A stretch of 48,331 bases of DNA from Microvirga arabica. GTDB lineage: Bacteria > Pseudomonadota > Alphaproteobacteria > Rhizobiales > Beijerinckiaceae. The DNA lies in NCBI RefSeq assembly GCF_016811235.1, contig NZ_JAFBID010000045.1, forward strand, positions 1-48,331, in the 5' to 3' direction. The translations under genes were made by a program, and so were the position numbers. Positions within the stretch are counted from its first letter, which is position 1. Every line of letters starts with the position of its first letter. Shown here one piece after another: positions 28,017 through 37,745 of the stretch. Below the pieces are notes generated by a model, which worked only from the letters and a program-made list of their open reading frames with translations, was not told where the DNA came from and ran no database searches.

Positions 28017-28553
28017 ATGAACGACCTCACGGAGGATTTATGGGTGTTCGGCTATGGCTCGCTCATGTGGCGGCCGGGCTTTCCCTATCTCGAGCGCGTG
28101 CATGCCCATCTCTACGGCTATCACCGTTCGCTCTGCGTGTTCTCCCATGTCCATCGCGGAACCCCTGAGCATCCCGGCCTAGTGCTCGGCCTCGATCGCG
28201 GCGGGCGCTGCCATGGCGTGGCGTTCCGGGTCGCCCCGGAGGAGGCACAGGCCACGATCCAGTACCTGCGCGAGCGCGAGCAGGTCACCGCCGTTTATCT
28301 GGAGCGCCGCCTGCCGGTGCGGCTCGCCGATGGCCGCCGGGTCCGCGCCCTGGCCTACGTGGTCGACCGCTATCACGGGCAATATGCGGGGCGCCTGTCC
28401 TTCGAGGATGTGCTGAAGCACGTGCGGCAGGGGCAGGGCATTTCCGGGCGCAACCCGGATTACGTGCGCAATACCTACGAGCATCTCATCGGCATGAGCG
28501 TCACCGATCCGCTACTGCACAAGATTTTGGAAGCGCTGGATCAGGAAGCCTGA
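28017..28553 (+). CDS. Gamma-glutamylcyclotransferase, ChaC-like
   Basis: The 178-residue enzyme probably cleaves glutathione to 5-oxoproline and Cys-Gly in the cytoplasm. It has the substrate loop VFGYGSLMWRPGF (10-22), SHVHRGTPEHPGLVLGLD and the YLREREQVTAVYLERRLPV block that carries the catalytic glutamate of ChaC. The 3' end overlaps the end of the opposite-strand gene at 28541 by 13 bases. A small inverted repeat CGAACC-TGGCAA-GGTTCG lies just upstream of the ATG. Confidence 0.88.
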   Translation: MNDLTEDLWVFGYGSLMWRPGFPYLERVHAHLYGYHRSLCVFSHVHRGTPEHPGLVLGLDRGGRCHGVAFRVAPEEAQATIQYLREREQVTAVYLERRLPVRLADGRRVRALAYVVDRYHGQYAGRLSFEDVLKHVRQGQGISGRNPDYVRNTYEHLIGMSVTDPLLHKILEALDQEA

Positions 28554-28975
28554 GTTTCGTCCTCGCGCAGATCCTCGAAGATCGCGCGGCGATCCTCGTC
28601 CGTCGCGGCAAGCCTGTGGATGTGCAGCTCGGTGGCGCCCAGTTCCTGGACCTTGGCGAGCCAGCGCATCCGGGTGTGCTCGGCCGGCTCGGAGGCGGCC
28701 ATGGCAGCGTCAATCACCGTGCCGGTGCCGTCCCGGTCACGCCTGACGGCCAGGATCACGGCGTCGGTGACGTCGAGCAGTTCCTCTTCGTTCAGAGGAT
28801 GGACGCCCACGATGTAGCGGCGGCCCGAACGGCCGCGCCAGGAACTTAAGGTGGAAGAGGAGCGAAGCCCTGCGGTCGCCCGTAGCCTTTCCTCGCGCAC
28901 ACCAGCCCTCCGCATTCGGTCGTTGCGGAGATCCCGCATGGCCGCGTTCCAGGATATGGTTCGTTTGTTCGCCAT
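28541..28975 (-). CDS. Conserved hypothetical protein
   Basis: I do not recognise this 144-residue protein. The first 55 residues are very basic (12 Arg in positions 6-50) and contain a SSSTLSSWRGRSGRRYIVGVHPL segment. The rest looks like an acidic helical domain (EEELLDVTDAVILAVRR, later ATDEDRRAIFEDLRED). It has no membrane helix. A perfect palindrome sits directly on the start codon region (28977-28996), leaving no Shine-Dalgarno site, so the gene may be leaderless or start further in. It converges on the ChaC-like gene with a 13-base overlap. Confidence 0.65.
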   Translation of the reverse strand: MANKRTISWNAAMRDLRNDRMRRAGVREERLRATAGLRSSSTLSSWRGRSGRRYIVGVHPLNEEELLDVTDAVILAVRRDRDGTGTVIDAAMAASEPAEHTRMRWLAKVQELGATELHIHRLAATDEDRRAIFEDLREDETQAS

Positions 28976-28976
28976 A

Positions 28977-28996
28977 TGTTCTTATATGTAAGAACA
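28977..28996. promoter_or_regulatory. Palindromic operator-like site at the start of the 144-aa gene
   Basis: TGTTCTTA (28977-28984) and TAAGAACA (28989-28996) are exact reverse complements around TATG. The site ends one base from the ATG at 28975 and is AT-rich in a GC-rich region, as expected for a repressor site over a promoter. The binding protein is unknown. Confidence 0.5.
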
Positions 28997-29064
28997 GCCA
29001 GGTGAGTCGTCAAGATTGCTGAAAGCTTGGCAGGGCTTGGGTTTGCAGGTTTTTGCAGACAGTC

Positions 29065-29166
29065 GTGTCATCCCCGGCGAGCCGCAGGCAAGGGAAGGGG
29101 ATACACGTTCAGGCGCGGCCCGATGGATTCCCTTCCCCTCCGCTGCGCTCCAGCCGGGAATGACAC
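29065..29166. repeat. Long palindromic repeat, family E, copy 2
   Basis: It begins GTGTCATCCCCGGCGAGC and ends CCAGCCGGGAATGACAC, with GGGAAGGGGATAC pairing imperfectly to ATTCCCTTCCCC in the middle. It lies just downstream of plsC (minus strand). Confidence 0.85.
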
Positions 29167-29180
29167 CAAGGATGTTGGTT

Positions 29181-29948
29181 TCACGCCTTCGACAGCGACG
29201 CCTCCGAGGCCGCGGCAGGACCGAGGCCGAGCTCCCGCCGGCCCTCCTCGTAGAGCCGGTTCGAAGCCGTCTCGATCTCCGCCTGAACCCGCTGGAAGAA
29301 TTCGTCGCGCGGCAGGCCCGCTGGGATGGGGTCGAGCACCTCGATCCGCACGGTGCCGGGGCGGCGGATGAACTGGCGGCGTGGCCAGAACAGCCCAGCG
29401 TTCAGGGCAATGGGAATGCAGGGAAAGCCAAGATTCTGGTAGAGATGCGCCACCCCGTACTTGTAGGCTGGCGGTGCGCCCGGGGCCCGGCGGGTCCCTT
29501 CGGGGAAGATGATGATCTGGCGGCCGTGCTCGGCCTCCTCCTTCGCCCGCTGGGTCATCTGCACCAGAGCGACCGTGCCGGCCTTGCGGTTCACCGGCAC
29601 GCACCCGGCCTTGGCCAGATACCAGCCGAAGACGGGAATCCACATCAGCTCCCGCTTCAGGATGTAGGTGGGATCGTCCAGGATCGTCACGATGGCGAAG
29701 GTTTCAAGGAACGACTGGTGCTTGGCCGCCACGAGCGCTCCGCCCGGCGGGATCTTCTCCCGGCCGGTGAACTCGACCCTGATTCCGGCGATGACCCGCA
29801 GCAGCCAGATCGACGTGCGGCCCCAGAGCTTGACCATCTGCATGAAGGTCCGGCGCGACACCAGGAGCCCCGGCAGGAGCAGGAACAGCCACAGGATCAG
29901 GTTGGCGTAGAAGGCGACGTTGAACAGCAGGGAGCGGAGGATCAGCAT
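29181..29948 (-). CDS. plsC: 1-acyl-sn-glycerol-3-phosphate acyltransferase (PlsC-like)
   Basis: The enzyme acylates lysophosphatidic acid to phosphatidic acid at the inner membrane. The 255-residue protein has an N-terminal membrane helix (residues 4-28), the acyltransferase box as AAKHQSFLETF (HX4E in place of the usual HX4D), IPVFGWYLAKAGCVPVNRK and FPEGTRRAPG. The aspartate-to-glutamate variant is, to my knowledge, tolerated in alphaproteobacterial homologues. It is the last gene of ftsE-ftsX-ydcF-plsC, although a terminator candidate precedes it. Confidence 0.92.
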   Translation of the reverse strand: MLILRSLLFNVAFYANLILWLFLLLPGLLVSRRTFMQMVKLWGRTSIWLLRVIAGIRVEFTGREKIPPGGALVAAKHQSFLETFAIVTILDDPTYILKRELMWIPVFGWYLAKAGCVPVNRKAGTVALVQMTQRAKEEAEHGRQIIIFPEGTRRAPGAPPAYKYGVAHLYQNLGFPCIPIALNAGLFWPRRQFIRRPGTVRIEVLDPIPAGLPRDEFFQRVQAEIETASNRLYEEGRRELGLGPAAASEASLSKA

Positions 29949-29957
29949 GGCGTCTTG

Positions 29958-29985
29958 AAAAGAAAAAGCGGGGCTCTTGCTCCGC
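29958..29985 (-). terminator. Possible terminator after ydcF
   Basis: Read on the minus strand, GCGGAGC (29985-29979) and GCCCCGC (29974-29968) form a 7-bp stem with one mismatch, followed by TTTTTCTTTT. It lies 33 bases past the YdcF-like stop and just before plsC, so readthrough is possible. Confidence 0.5.
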
Positions 29986-30017
29986 GACGCCCACCATAGA
30001 TGGTTTTCGCCAAGGGT

Positions 30018-30758
30018 CTAGCGCCAGAGGGGCTTGGCGATCTGCTGCTTCTTCACCGGGGAGCCGCCGCTGATGAGGTGGGCCACCGACGAGCGCTCCG
30101 GGTCGTCCTCGAGGTGGGTGCGCACCCAGACCGCCAGGAACTTCAGGTACTCGGTGAAGATCACCCGGGCCACCGCCGGATTGTGCCACCAGTCGTGCGG
30201 GTCGATGGTGGCGGCCACCGGGTAGGGGATCTTCTGCAGGTTCGGCAGGGCGTGGTCGAGCTCCGCCAGGGTGCGCGGCATATGGTAGTTCGAGGTCACC
30301 ACGATGATGGTGTTGAAGCTGTTGGTCTCGGCCCAGCGCCGGGTTTCGATAGCGTTGCCGATGGTGTTGCGGGCCCGGTAGTCGAGATCCACGCAGCAAT
30401 CGAACAGGCGCCGCTGGCCGGGATTGAGCCGGGCGATCTGGTCGCGGCTGGTGTTCTCGTTGACGCCTGAGATCAGGAGCCTCTTGGCGTAGCCCTTGTC
30501 CAGAAGGTCGATGGCATCGCCGATGCGCTGGGCGCCGCCGGTGAGGGCCACGATGCCGTCGGCCCGGGTCTCGGGGCGCTGCTCGAAACGGTCGAGGCTG
30601 TAGACGAAGGTGAGAAAACCCAGGAAGCCGGCAATGGCGGCGCATGTGGCGGCCCAGAAGCCCAAGCCCAGGATGCGTCGCGCCCACGACCGCCGTGCGG
30701 GAGCCTTAGGCGATTCCTGCATCGTCCAGCCCCATCCGACGGCTTCCGTGGTGTCCAT
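30018..30758 (-). CDS. YdcF/ElyC-SanA family membrane protein
   Basis: This protein of about 246 residues has a short basic N-terminus, one membrane helix (ILGLGFWAATCAAIAGFLGFLTFVY) and a DUF218 domain with ADGIVALTGGAQRIGDAIDLL, LLISGVNE, the acidic/Asn stretch RARNTIGNAIETRRWA and VVTSNYHMPRTLAEL. The family is associated with envelope carbohydrate processing and vancomycin sensitivity. The start is uncertain: 30758 gives a plausible N-terminus and 30722 is possible. An ATG at 30866 overlapping the ftsX stop (TGATG) would add 36 low-quality residues. It belongs to the ftsEX operon. Confidence 0.85.
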   Translation of the reverse strand: MDTTEAVGWGWTMQESPKAPARRSWARRILGLGFWAATCAAIAGFLGFLTFVYSLDRFEQRPETRADGIVALTGGAQRIGDAIDLLDKGYAKRLLISGVNENTSRDQIARLNPGQRRLFDCCVDLDYRARNTIGNAIETRRWAETNSFNTIIVVTSNYHMPRTLAELDHALPNLQKIPYPVAATIDPHDWWHNPAVARVIFTEYLKFLAVWVRTHLEDDPERSSVAHLISGGSPVKKQQIAKPLWR

Positions 30759-30865
30759 AGCGCCCGGCACACTCCAACTTTGCGTTCGCGAGGTCATCCT
30801 GGACGAGGATAAGGGAGATTGCGGCAATGGAGAGGCGGCCCGACTTTTCCTGTTAATCCCCACCA

Positions 30866-31843
30866 TCAACCATTTTCGTTAAGGAAGCGTCTCACGGTCA
30901 GGCGCGACACGATGCCCGTGATGACGGCCACGAAGAGCGCGATCAGTATCACGATCGCGTAGCCCCGCCAGCCGATGGTGAAGGCGCCGAACAGGGCCTC
31001 GATCTGGTCGCCCGTGGGGCTCGCCCGCCAGGAGCGGGTCACGAGGCCCAGGATCAGGGTCAGGACCATGGCGGCGCCGGCCCCTATGGCTGCCCCGCGC
31101 AGCCCCAGCCGGAAGAAGCGGCGCTGGAATTCCTTGGCGATGAAGTCGTCGTTGGCGCCCACGAAGTGGAGCACGTCCACCACCTCCCGGTTGCTCGCCA
31201 TGGCACCCCGGGTGGCGAAGATGACGGCGAGCGCCGCCGCGACCAGCACCAGGCTCACCAGGAACACCCCGACGCCGATGATGGTGTTGGCCATGGTGGA
31301 GAGGCGCGAGACCCAGAGGGCGTGGTCGTCCAGCGTCGCCCCCGGAACATCCCGCTGCAGGGCTTGCCGCAAGGCGCTGAAATCCGGCTTCGCACCCTCG
31401 CGGATCTTGATCACGATCAGGCGCGGCACCGGCAGGTCGTTGAAGTCGAGGCCGGTGCCGAGCCAGGGCTCGAGCAGGCGCTCGGATTCCTCGCGTGTGA
31501 AGGCCTGGGCCACCTCGACCCCCGGCGCCTGCCGGGCCAGCGCCACCGCGCGCTCCACATCCTGGTCGATGGAGCGCTGGGCATTGGGGCGGATCTGGAT
31601 GGTGACTTCCCGCGAGATCTCGGAGCGCCACTGGGCGGAGGAGGCCGCCACCAGTTCCGCGCCGCCGGCGCACAGGGCCGCCAGGAAGGTGAGGATCGCG
31701 ATGACGGCGGCGAGCGCCTGGCCGCCGGCCGAGTCCACGGGCACGAGGGGGGCGTTCCGGCTCAACGAGGCAGGCAGGGAGCGCTTCTGCCCGTCCGGGG
31801 CCGCGGCGGCCTTCTTCAGGCGCGGTTGCGAGGGAGCGTTCAT
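30866..31843 (-). CDS. ftsX: Cell division protein FtsX
   Basis: FtsX is the membrane partner of FtsE at the division septum and controls peptidoglycan hydrolases. The 325-residue protein has a cytoplasmic N-terminal extension of about 40 residues, a first helix (ALAAVIAILTFLAALCAGG), a periplasmic domain (to about 175) and three more helices with a typical GVFLVSLVLVAAALAVIFATRGAM and a C-terminal VILIALFVAVITGIVSRL. It follows ftsE after six bases. Confidence 0.93.
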   Translation of the reverse strand: MNAPSQPRLKKAAAAPDGQKRSLPASLSRNAPLVPVDSAGGQALAAVIAILTFLAALCAGGAELVAASSAQWRSEISREVTIQIRPNAQRSIDQDVERAVALARQAPGVEVAQAFTREESERLLEPWLGTGLDFNDLPVPRLIVIKIREGAKPDFSALRQALQRDVPGATLDDHALWVSRLSTMANTIIGVGVFLVSLVLVAAALAVIFATRGAMASNREVVDVLHFVGANDDFIAKEFQRRFFRLGLRGAAIGAGAAMVLTLILGLVTRSWRASPTGDQIEALFGAFTIGWRGYAIVILIALFVAVITGIVSRLTVRRFLNENG

Positions 31844-31849
31844 CTTAGC

Positions 31850-32575
31850 TCACTCGTCGATATGCAGCCGCCCGTCGCCGAGCACGAGGCGGCGCACGTC
31901 GAGCTGATCCATGAGGCTGAAATCGTGGGTGGCGATCACCACCGAGGTTCCGAGCCGGTTGAGTTCGATGAAGAGGCGCAGGAGGCGGCGGGCGAGGGAC
32001 GGGTCCACGTTGCCGGTGGGCTCGTCGGCGAGCAGCAGGTCGGGGCGCACGATCAGCGCGCGGGCGATTGCCGCGCGCTGCTTCTCGCCGCCCGAGAGCA
32101 CCGGCGGCAGCATGTGCATGCGGTCGCCGAGGCCCACCCAGCGCAGCAGCTCGACCACTTCCGCCCGGTAGCTCGCCTCCTCCTTGCCCTGCACGCGCAG
32201 GGGCAGGGCCACGTTCTCGTAAGTCGTCAGGTGGTCGAGCAGGCGGAAATCCTGGAACACCACGCCCATGCGGCGGCGCAAGGCGGTCAGCTCGTCCTTG
32301 GAGATCCGGGAGACGTCCTCCCCGAACATGGAGATCAGGCCGCGGGTCGGCTTCACCGAGAGCAGGATGAGGCGCAGCAGCGTCGTCTTGCCGGCACCCG
32401 AGGGGCCGGTGAGGAACTGGAAGGAATTGGGCTCGATGGAGAAGGTCAGGTCGCGCAGAACCTCGGGCCCCATGCCGTAGCGCACGCCCACATTCTCGAA
32501 ATGCACGACCGGGGCCGCGTTCTCATCGTAGTGATAATCGTCGTGATCGAGCGCTTTCACACGTAGTCGAGCCAT
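31850..32575 (-). CDS. ftsE: Cell division ATP-binding protein FtsE
   Basis: This ABC ATPase drives FtsX. The 241-residue protein has Walker A GPSGAGKTT (57-65), VFQDFRLLDHLTTYENVALPL, signature LSGGEKQR and Walker B LLLADEPTGNVD. The leading 23 residues, with HDDYHYDE, are an extension typical of alphaproteobacterial FtsE. It heads the operon ftsE-ftsX-ydcF-plsC and is divergent from hpt. Confidence 0.94.
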   Translation of the reverse strand: MARLRVKALDHDDYHYDENAAPVVHFENVGVRYGMGPEVLRDLTFSIEPNSFQFLTGPSGAGKTTLLRLILLSVKPTRGLISMFGEDVSRISKDELTALRRRMGVVFQDFRLLDHLTTYENVALPLRVQGKEEASYRAEVVELLRWVGLGDRMHMLPPVLSGGEKQRAAIARALIVRPDLLLADEPTGNVDPSLARRLLRLFIELNRLGTSVVIATHDFSLMDQLDVRRLVLGDGRLHIDE

Positions 32576-32921
32576 CCTTGAGGGAAAAAATTGGGCGATT
32601 CGCTTCCTTATCGCCCCGTCATGGTTAGCAAGCCATAAACTTGCAGGAGTGTAACGGGAAGCGAAGCCCTCGCGGGATAGTGCCGCAGGAGTGAACGGCG
32701 AAAATGCCCCGGTGTCATCCCCGGCGGTCCGCAGGACCGGGAAGGGGCTACAGTCGCACGCCGAGCGGTATGCCTTCCCTTCCCCTCCGCTGCGCTTCGG
32801 GCGGGAATGACAATGGGGTCATGGAATTGCTTAAAAACCACCAACTCCGTTTGACATCCCGGACCAAGCATGGTCGTGAAGGGGCGGCTTCGAGAGCCTC
32901 ATATTTCTTTTCTGGACGATC
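32576..32921. other. Divergent intergenic stretch between ftsE and hpt
   Basis: It contains a family E repeat at 32712-32812. Open frames here run through the repeat and are not credible genes. Promoters for ftsE and hpt should flank the repeat, but I cannot point to clear boxes. Confidence 0.5.
32712..32812. repeat. Long palindromic repeat, family E, copy 3
   Basis: It begins GTGTCATCCCCGGCGGTCC and ends TTCGGGCGGGAATGACA, with the family CCTTCCCTTCCCCTCCGCTGCGC block. Unlike most repeats here it lies between divergent genes. Confidence 0.8.
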
Positions 32922-33494
32922 ATGATGAGCACTACCCACCGCATCCGGGTTCTTTTCGACGAGGACACCATCGCCAAGCGCAACGAGGCGCTGGCCCAGG
33001 AGATCGCGGCTGCAAAGCCCGAAAACCTGCTCGTGGTGGCGGTGCTCAAGGGCAGCTTCATGTTCGCCGCCGACCTGATCCGCGCCCTGCATCGGACCGG
33101 GCTTACCCCACAGGTCGAATTCGTGCACCTGTCGAGCTACCTGGACGGCACCGTCTCCACCGGCAACGTCACCATCCTGCGCGACATCGAGAGCGATGTG
33201 CGCGGGCGCGACGTTCTGCTCGTGGACGATATCCTCGAGTCCGGCCGCACCGTCACCTTCGCCAAGGACCTGATCATGGCCCGCGGCGCCAAGAGCGTGA
33301 AGACCGCCGTGCTTTTGGAAAAGCCCGGCAAGCGCGCCGTGCAGATCCACCCGGATTACGTTGGCTTCACCTGCCCGGACGTGTTCGTGATCGGCTACGG
33401 CATGGACGTGGCTCATTCCTACCGGCAGTTGCCTTTCGTCGGCGTACTCGATCATCACGACAAGGACCCGGATCTGTTCGACAAGCCGGAATAA
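32922..33494 (+). CDS. hpt: Hypoxanthine phosphoribosyltransferase
   Basis: Hpt salvages hypoxanthine (and often guanine) to IMP/GMP with PRPP. The 190-residue enzyme has VAVLKGSFMFAADL (39-52), EFVHLSSY, the PRPP motif VLLVDDILESGRT (98-110) and the C-terminal PDVFVIGYGMD segment. Start ATG 32922 is followed by a second ATG at 32925. It stands alone between ftsE and the converging tspO gene. Confidence 0.93.
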   Translation: MMSTTHRIRVLFDEDTIAKRNEALAQEIAAAKPENLLVVAVLKGSFMFAADLIRALHRTGLTPQVEFVHLSSYLDGTVSTGNVTILRDIESDVRGRDVLLVDDILESGRTVTFAKDLIMARGAKSVKTAVLLEKPGKRAVQIHPDYVGFTCPDVFVIGYGMDVAHSYRQLPFVGVLDHHDKDPDLFDKPE

Positions 33495-33510
33495 CGCGCT
33501 TTCTAACACA

Positions 33511-33527
33511 CGCTCCTCAGGATGAGG
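33511..33527. repeat. Half copy of repeat family C
   Basis: CGCTCCTCAGGATGAGG matches the right end of the family C palindromes at 16946 and 41399. The left half is missing. It lies between converging hpt and tspO. Confidence 0.6.
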
Positions 33528-33547
33528 CTTATGGCCGGTTTGTAAGG

Positions 33548-34057
33548 CTAGCCGTTGAGCCGCCAGATCGTGCCGTTGAGCAGGGTCGCATAGACCACCC
33601 AGGCGAGATACGGCACGAGCAGCCCGGCCGCCGTACGGTCGAGCCTCCAGAAGCTGCGGATCGTGGCGAGGATCGCCACGATCAGGGCCGCGATGACCAC
33701 GAGGCCGGCGAGCGGGCTCCGGCCGCCGAAGAAGGCGAAGGACCACGCTCCGTTCAAGGTGAGCTGCACGAAGAACGTGATGATCGCAGCCCTGCGGCCG
33801 GGCCGGTTCTCGGGCAAGGAGAGAATGCGCCAGAGCGCATAAGCCATCATCGCGTAAAGAATCGTCCAGGCGACCGGGAAGGCCCAGTTCGGCAGGGTGA
33901 ACGCCGGCTTCTGGAGGCCCGCATACCAGGTCGGGATGTTCGGCTGCGTGACGAGGCTTGCCGACACCGCCACCGCGACCACCGGCAACACGGCCACGAG
34001 AAAGCGCAAAAGCGGCGGCATTGCATGGCTGCCCGGCACAGTTTGGTCTGTATGCAT
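33548..34057 (-). CDS. tspO: TspO/MBR family protein
   Basis: The 169-residue integral membrane protein has five predicted helices and the family motifs PTWYAGLQKPAFTLPNWAFPVAWTILYAMMAYALW and FVQLTLNGAWSFAFFGGRSPLAGL. TspO proteins bind porphyrins and act in stress or tetrapyrrole regulation. I chose ATG 34057, with AAGGGA upstream, over an in-frame ATG at 34111. It is divergent from the cystathionine gamma-synthase family gene. Confidence 0.9.
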   Translation of the reverse strand: MHTDQTVPGSHAMPPLLRFLVAVLPVVAVAVSASLVTQPNIPTWYAGLQKPAFTLPNWAFPVAWTILYAMMAYALWRILSLPENRPGRRAAIITFFVQLTLNGAWSFAFFGGRSPLAGLVVIAALIVAILATIRSFWRLDRTAAGLLVPYLAWVVYATLLNGTIWRLNG

Positions 34058-34074
34058 TCCCCAAATCCCTTTAA

Positions 34075-34123
34075 AGACAGCGTGTCTGTTTCCAGTGACG
34101 CAACCTGTCACGCTCTCCGGAGG
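34075..34123 (+). promoter_or_regulatory. Structured leader of the cystathionine gamma-synthase family gene
   Basis: Two small hairpins (AGACA-GCG-TGTCT at 34075-34087 and GTGAC-N7-GTCAC at 34095-34111) compete with a third pairing (AGCGTG 34079-34084 with CACGCT 34109-34114). CTCCGGAG (34115-34122) overlaps the Shine-Dalgarno sequence and is self-complementary. This could be a switchable leader, but the stems are short and it matches no riboswitch class I know. Confidence 0.3.
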
Positions 34124-34129
34124 TTCCCC

Positions 34130-35281
34130 ATGTCGTCATCGCGTTCCCCATGGTCGAAGCGCAGCCTGACTGCTCAGGCCATGGGCCATGTGGATCCGAT
34201 CACCAAAGCGGTCGTGCCGCCGATCCATGTGGCGACCACCTATATCCGCGATGAGGACAATGCCTATTCCTCCGGCTTCGTCTATGGCCGGCCGGACAAT
34301 GCCACCATCCGCGAGGCGGAAGAAGTGCTGGCGATGCTGGAGGAGGCCGAGGCCGGCGCGCTGCTGTTCTCCTCCGGCATGGCCGCCGCCACGGCCGTGT
34401 TCCAGGCCCTCGATCCGGGCGATCACATCGTTGCCTCCAAGGTCATGTACTGGGCCCTGCGCAACTGGCTGATGACGGAAGCCGTCCGCTGGGGCCTCAA
34501 GGTCGATTTCGTCGAGACCGACAACCTCGATGCCCTGCGCGAGGCGGTGAAGCCTGGCGCAACCAAGCTGGTCTGGATCGAGACGCCCTCGAACCCGCTC
34601 TGGACGATCACGGACATCACCGGCGCCGCCGAGATTGCGCACGCGGCCGGTGCGCGCCTTGCGGTCGATTCCACCACCGCCTCGCCGATCCACACCCGTC
34701 CGCTCAACCTCGGCGCCGATATCGTCATGCATGCGGCAACCAAAGTGTTGAATGGCCATTCCGACGTGGTGGCGGGTGCGCTCGCCGGCGCCAAGGCGGA
34801 TGCGTTCTGGGCGCGTGTCGTCAATATCCGCAAGATGCAGGGCGCAATCCTCGGGCCGTTCGAGGCCTATCTCCTCATGCGGGGCATGCGCACGCTCCAT
34901 GTGCGGACAGCTGCGCAGGCGAAAAGCGCCCTCGACCTCGCGCAGCGCTTCTCTAATCATCCGAAGGTGGCCCGCGTGCTCTATCCCGGCCTGCCGCAGC
35001 ATCCCGGCCACGACATCGCCGCCCGGCAGATGGAGAACGGCTTCGGCTACATGCTGTCGATCCAGGTGAGCGAAGGCGAGGCCGCGGCAATCCGCACGGC
35101 CGCCCGGGTCGGTCTGTGGAAGCGAGCCACGTCGCTGGGCGGCGTCGAGAGCCTGATCGAGCACCGCGCTTCCATCGAAGGGCCGGGCACCCCATGCCCG
35201 CCGGACCTCCTGCGCCTGTCGACCGGCATTGAGGATGTCGAGGATCTCTACCGCGATCTCGATGAGGCTTTGCGGGGGTAA
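34130..35281 (+). CDS. Cystathionine gamma-synthase family PLP enzyme
   Basis: The 383-residue cytoplasmic enzyme belongs to the Cys/Met-metabolism PLP family. Visible are PPIHVATTY (30-38), the phosphate-binding loop FSSGMAAATAVF (80-91), ETPSNPLWTITDI (151-163), the PLP lysine K205 in AATKVLNGHSDV and a SLGGVESLIEHRAS segment near the end. It could be cystathionine gamma-synthase, O-acylhomoserine sulfhydrylase or a lyase; sequence alone does not decide. CGGAGG six bases before the ATG fixes the start, although the reading frame stays open far upstream. The leader has potential alternative hairpins. Confidence 0.88.
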   Translation: MSSSRSPWSKRSLTAQAMGHVDPITKAVVPPIHVATTYIRDEDNAYSSGFVYGRPDNATIREAEEVLAMLEEAEAGALLFSSGMAAATAVFQALDPGDHIVASKVMYWALRNWLMTEAVRWGLKVDFVETDNLDALREAVKPGATKLVWIETPSNPLWTITDITGAAEIAHAAGARLAVDSTTASPIHTRPLNLGADIVMHAATKVLNGHSDVVAGALAGAKADAFWARVVNIRKMQGAILGPFEAYLLMRGMRTLHVRTAAQAKSALDLAQRFSNHPKVARVLYPGLPQHPGHDIAARQMENGFGYMLSIQVSEGEAAAIRTAARVGLWKRATSLGGVESLIEHRASIEGPGTPCPPDLLRLSTGIEDVEDLYRDLDEALRG

Positions 35282-35288
35282 CATTGGT

Positions 35289-35370
35289 CGTCATGCCCGC
35301 ACTTGTTGCGGGTATCCACGTCTTTACAGCGCTAAAAACGTGGATGGCCGGGACGAGCCCGGCCATGACG
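35289..35370. repeat. Long palindromic repeat, family D, copy 2
   Basis: CGTCATGCCCGCACTTGTTGCGGGTATCCACG and CGTGGATGGCCGGG...CCCGGCCATGACG form the two family D hairpin blocks. It lies between two tandem genes. Confidence 0.8.
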
Positions 35371-35496
35371 GCTCGGTAACGGCCAGTGAATTTTGGCCTC
35401 TCCTTTGCCAGCTATATTGATTCTGTCACAAAACCTGTGCTTCTGTCGTGTAGAGGCGAATTTAGTTTCACTCCACAACAAGACCAAGGGAAGACC

Positions 35497-37440
<1,944 letters not shown>

Positions 37441-37745
37441 CCCTCACGGCATGGCGAGAAGATGCGGCCGGGCTCATGCCCGGCCGTTTTCGTTGAGATG
37501 CCCAGGCGAGGAGAACCCTGAATCAAGACCGTGCGTCATTTCAGTCATCCGCGAGAAGATCGGTGCCATGCCGCGTCATGTCTCTGATTTGCTGAGTGAA
37601 ATGACAGGCATTCCAGCTGCTCGTCCTGGCTACAGCCATAGCTGCCCGCTCGGCTTTGCAGATCGTTAACCAAGAATTAACCAGGAGCTCTTCGAATGGA
37701 GGCGAGATTGCATCCTCCATCAAGATTTTATTCTGGTTTATTTCA
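37441..37745. other. Intergenic stretch between cpdB and the secreted hypothetical protein
   Basis: It holds the cpdB terminator (37465-37490). The rest is lower in GC than its surroundings, especially 37660-37745. Short open frames here have no support. I see no EcfG-type promoter. Confidence 0.45.
37465..37490 (+). terminator. Rho-independent terminator after cpdB
   Basis: A perfect 9-bp stem CGGCCGGGC (37465-37473) / GCCCGGCCG (37478-37486) is followed by TTTT, 25 bases past the stop. Confidence 0.85.

Noticed and set aside
28977..28996. LexA box at the 144-aa gene
   Set aside because: The alphaproteobacterial LexA site is the direct repeat GTTC-N7-GTTC. This is an inverted repeat with different spacing.
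32870..34129. Upstream extension of the cystathionine gamma-synthase family gene through hpt
   Set aside because: The frame is open but overlaps hpt in another frame. A strong CGGAGG site and the family's normal length fix the start at 34130.
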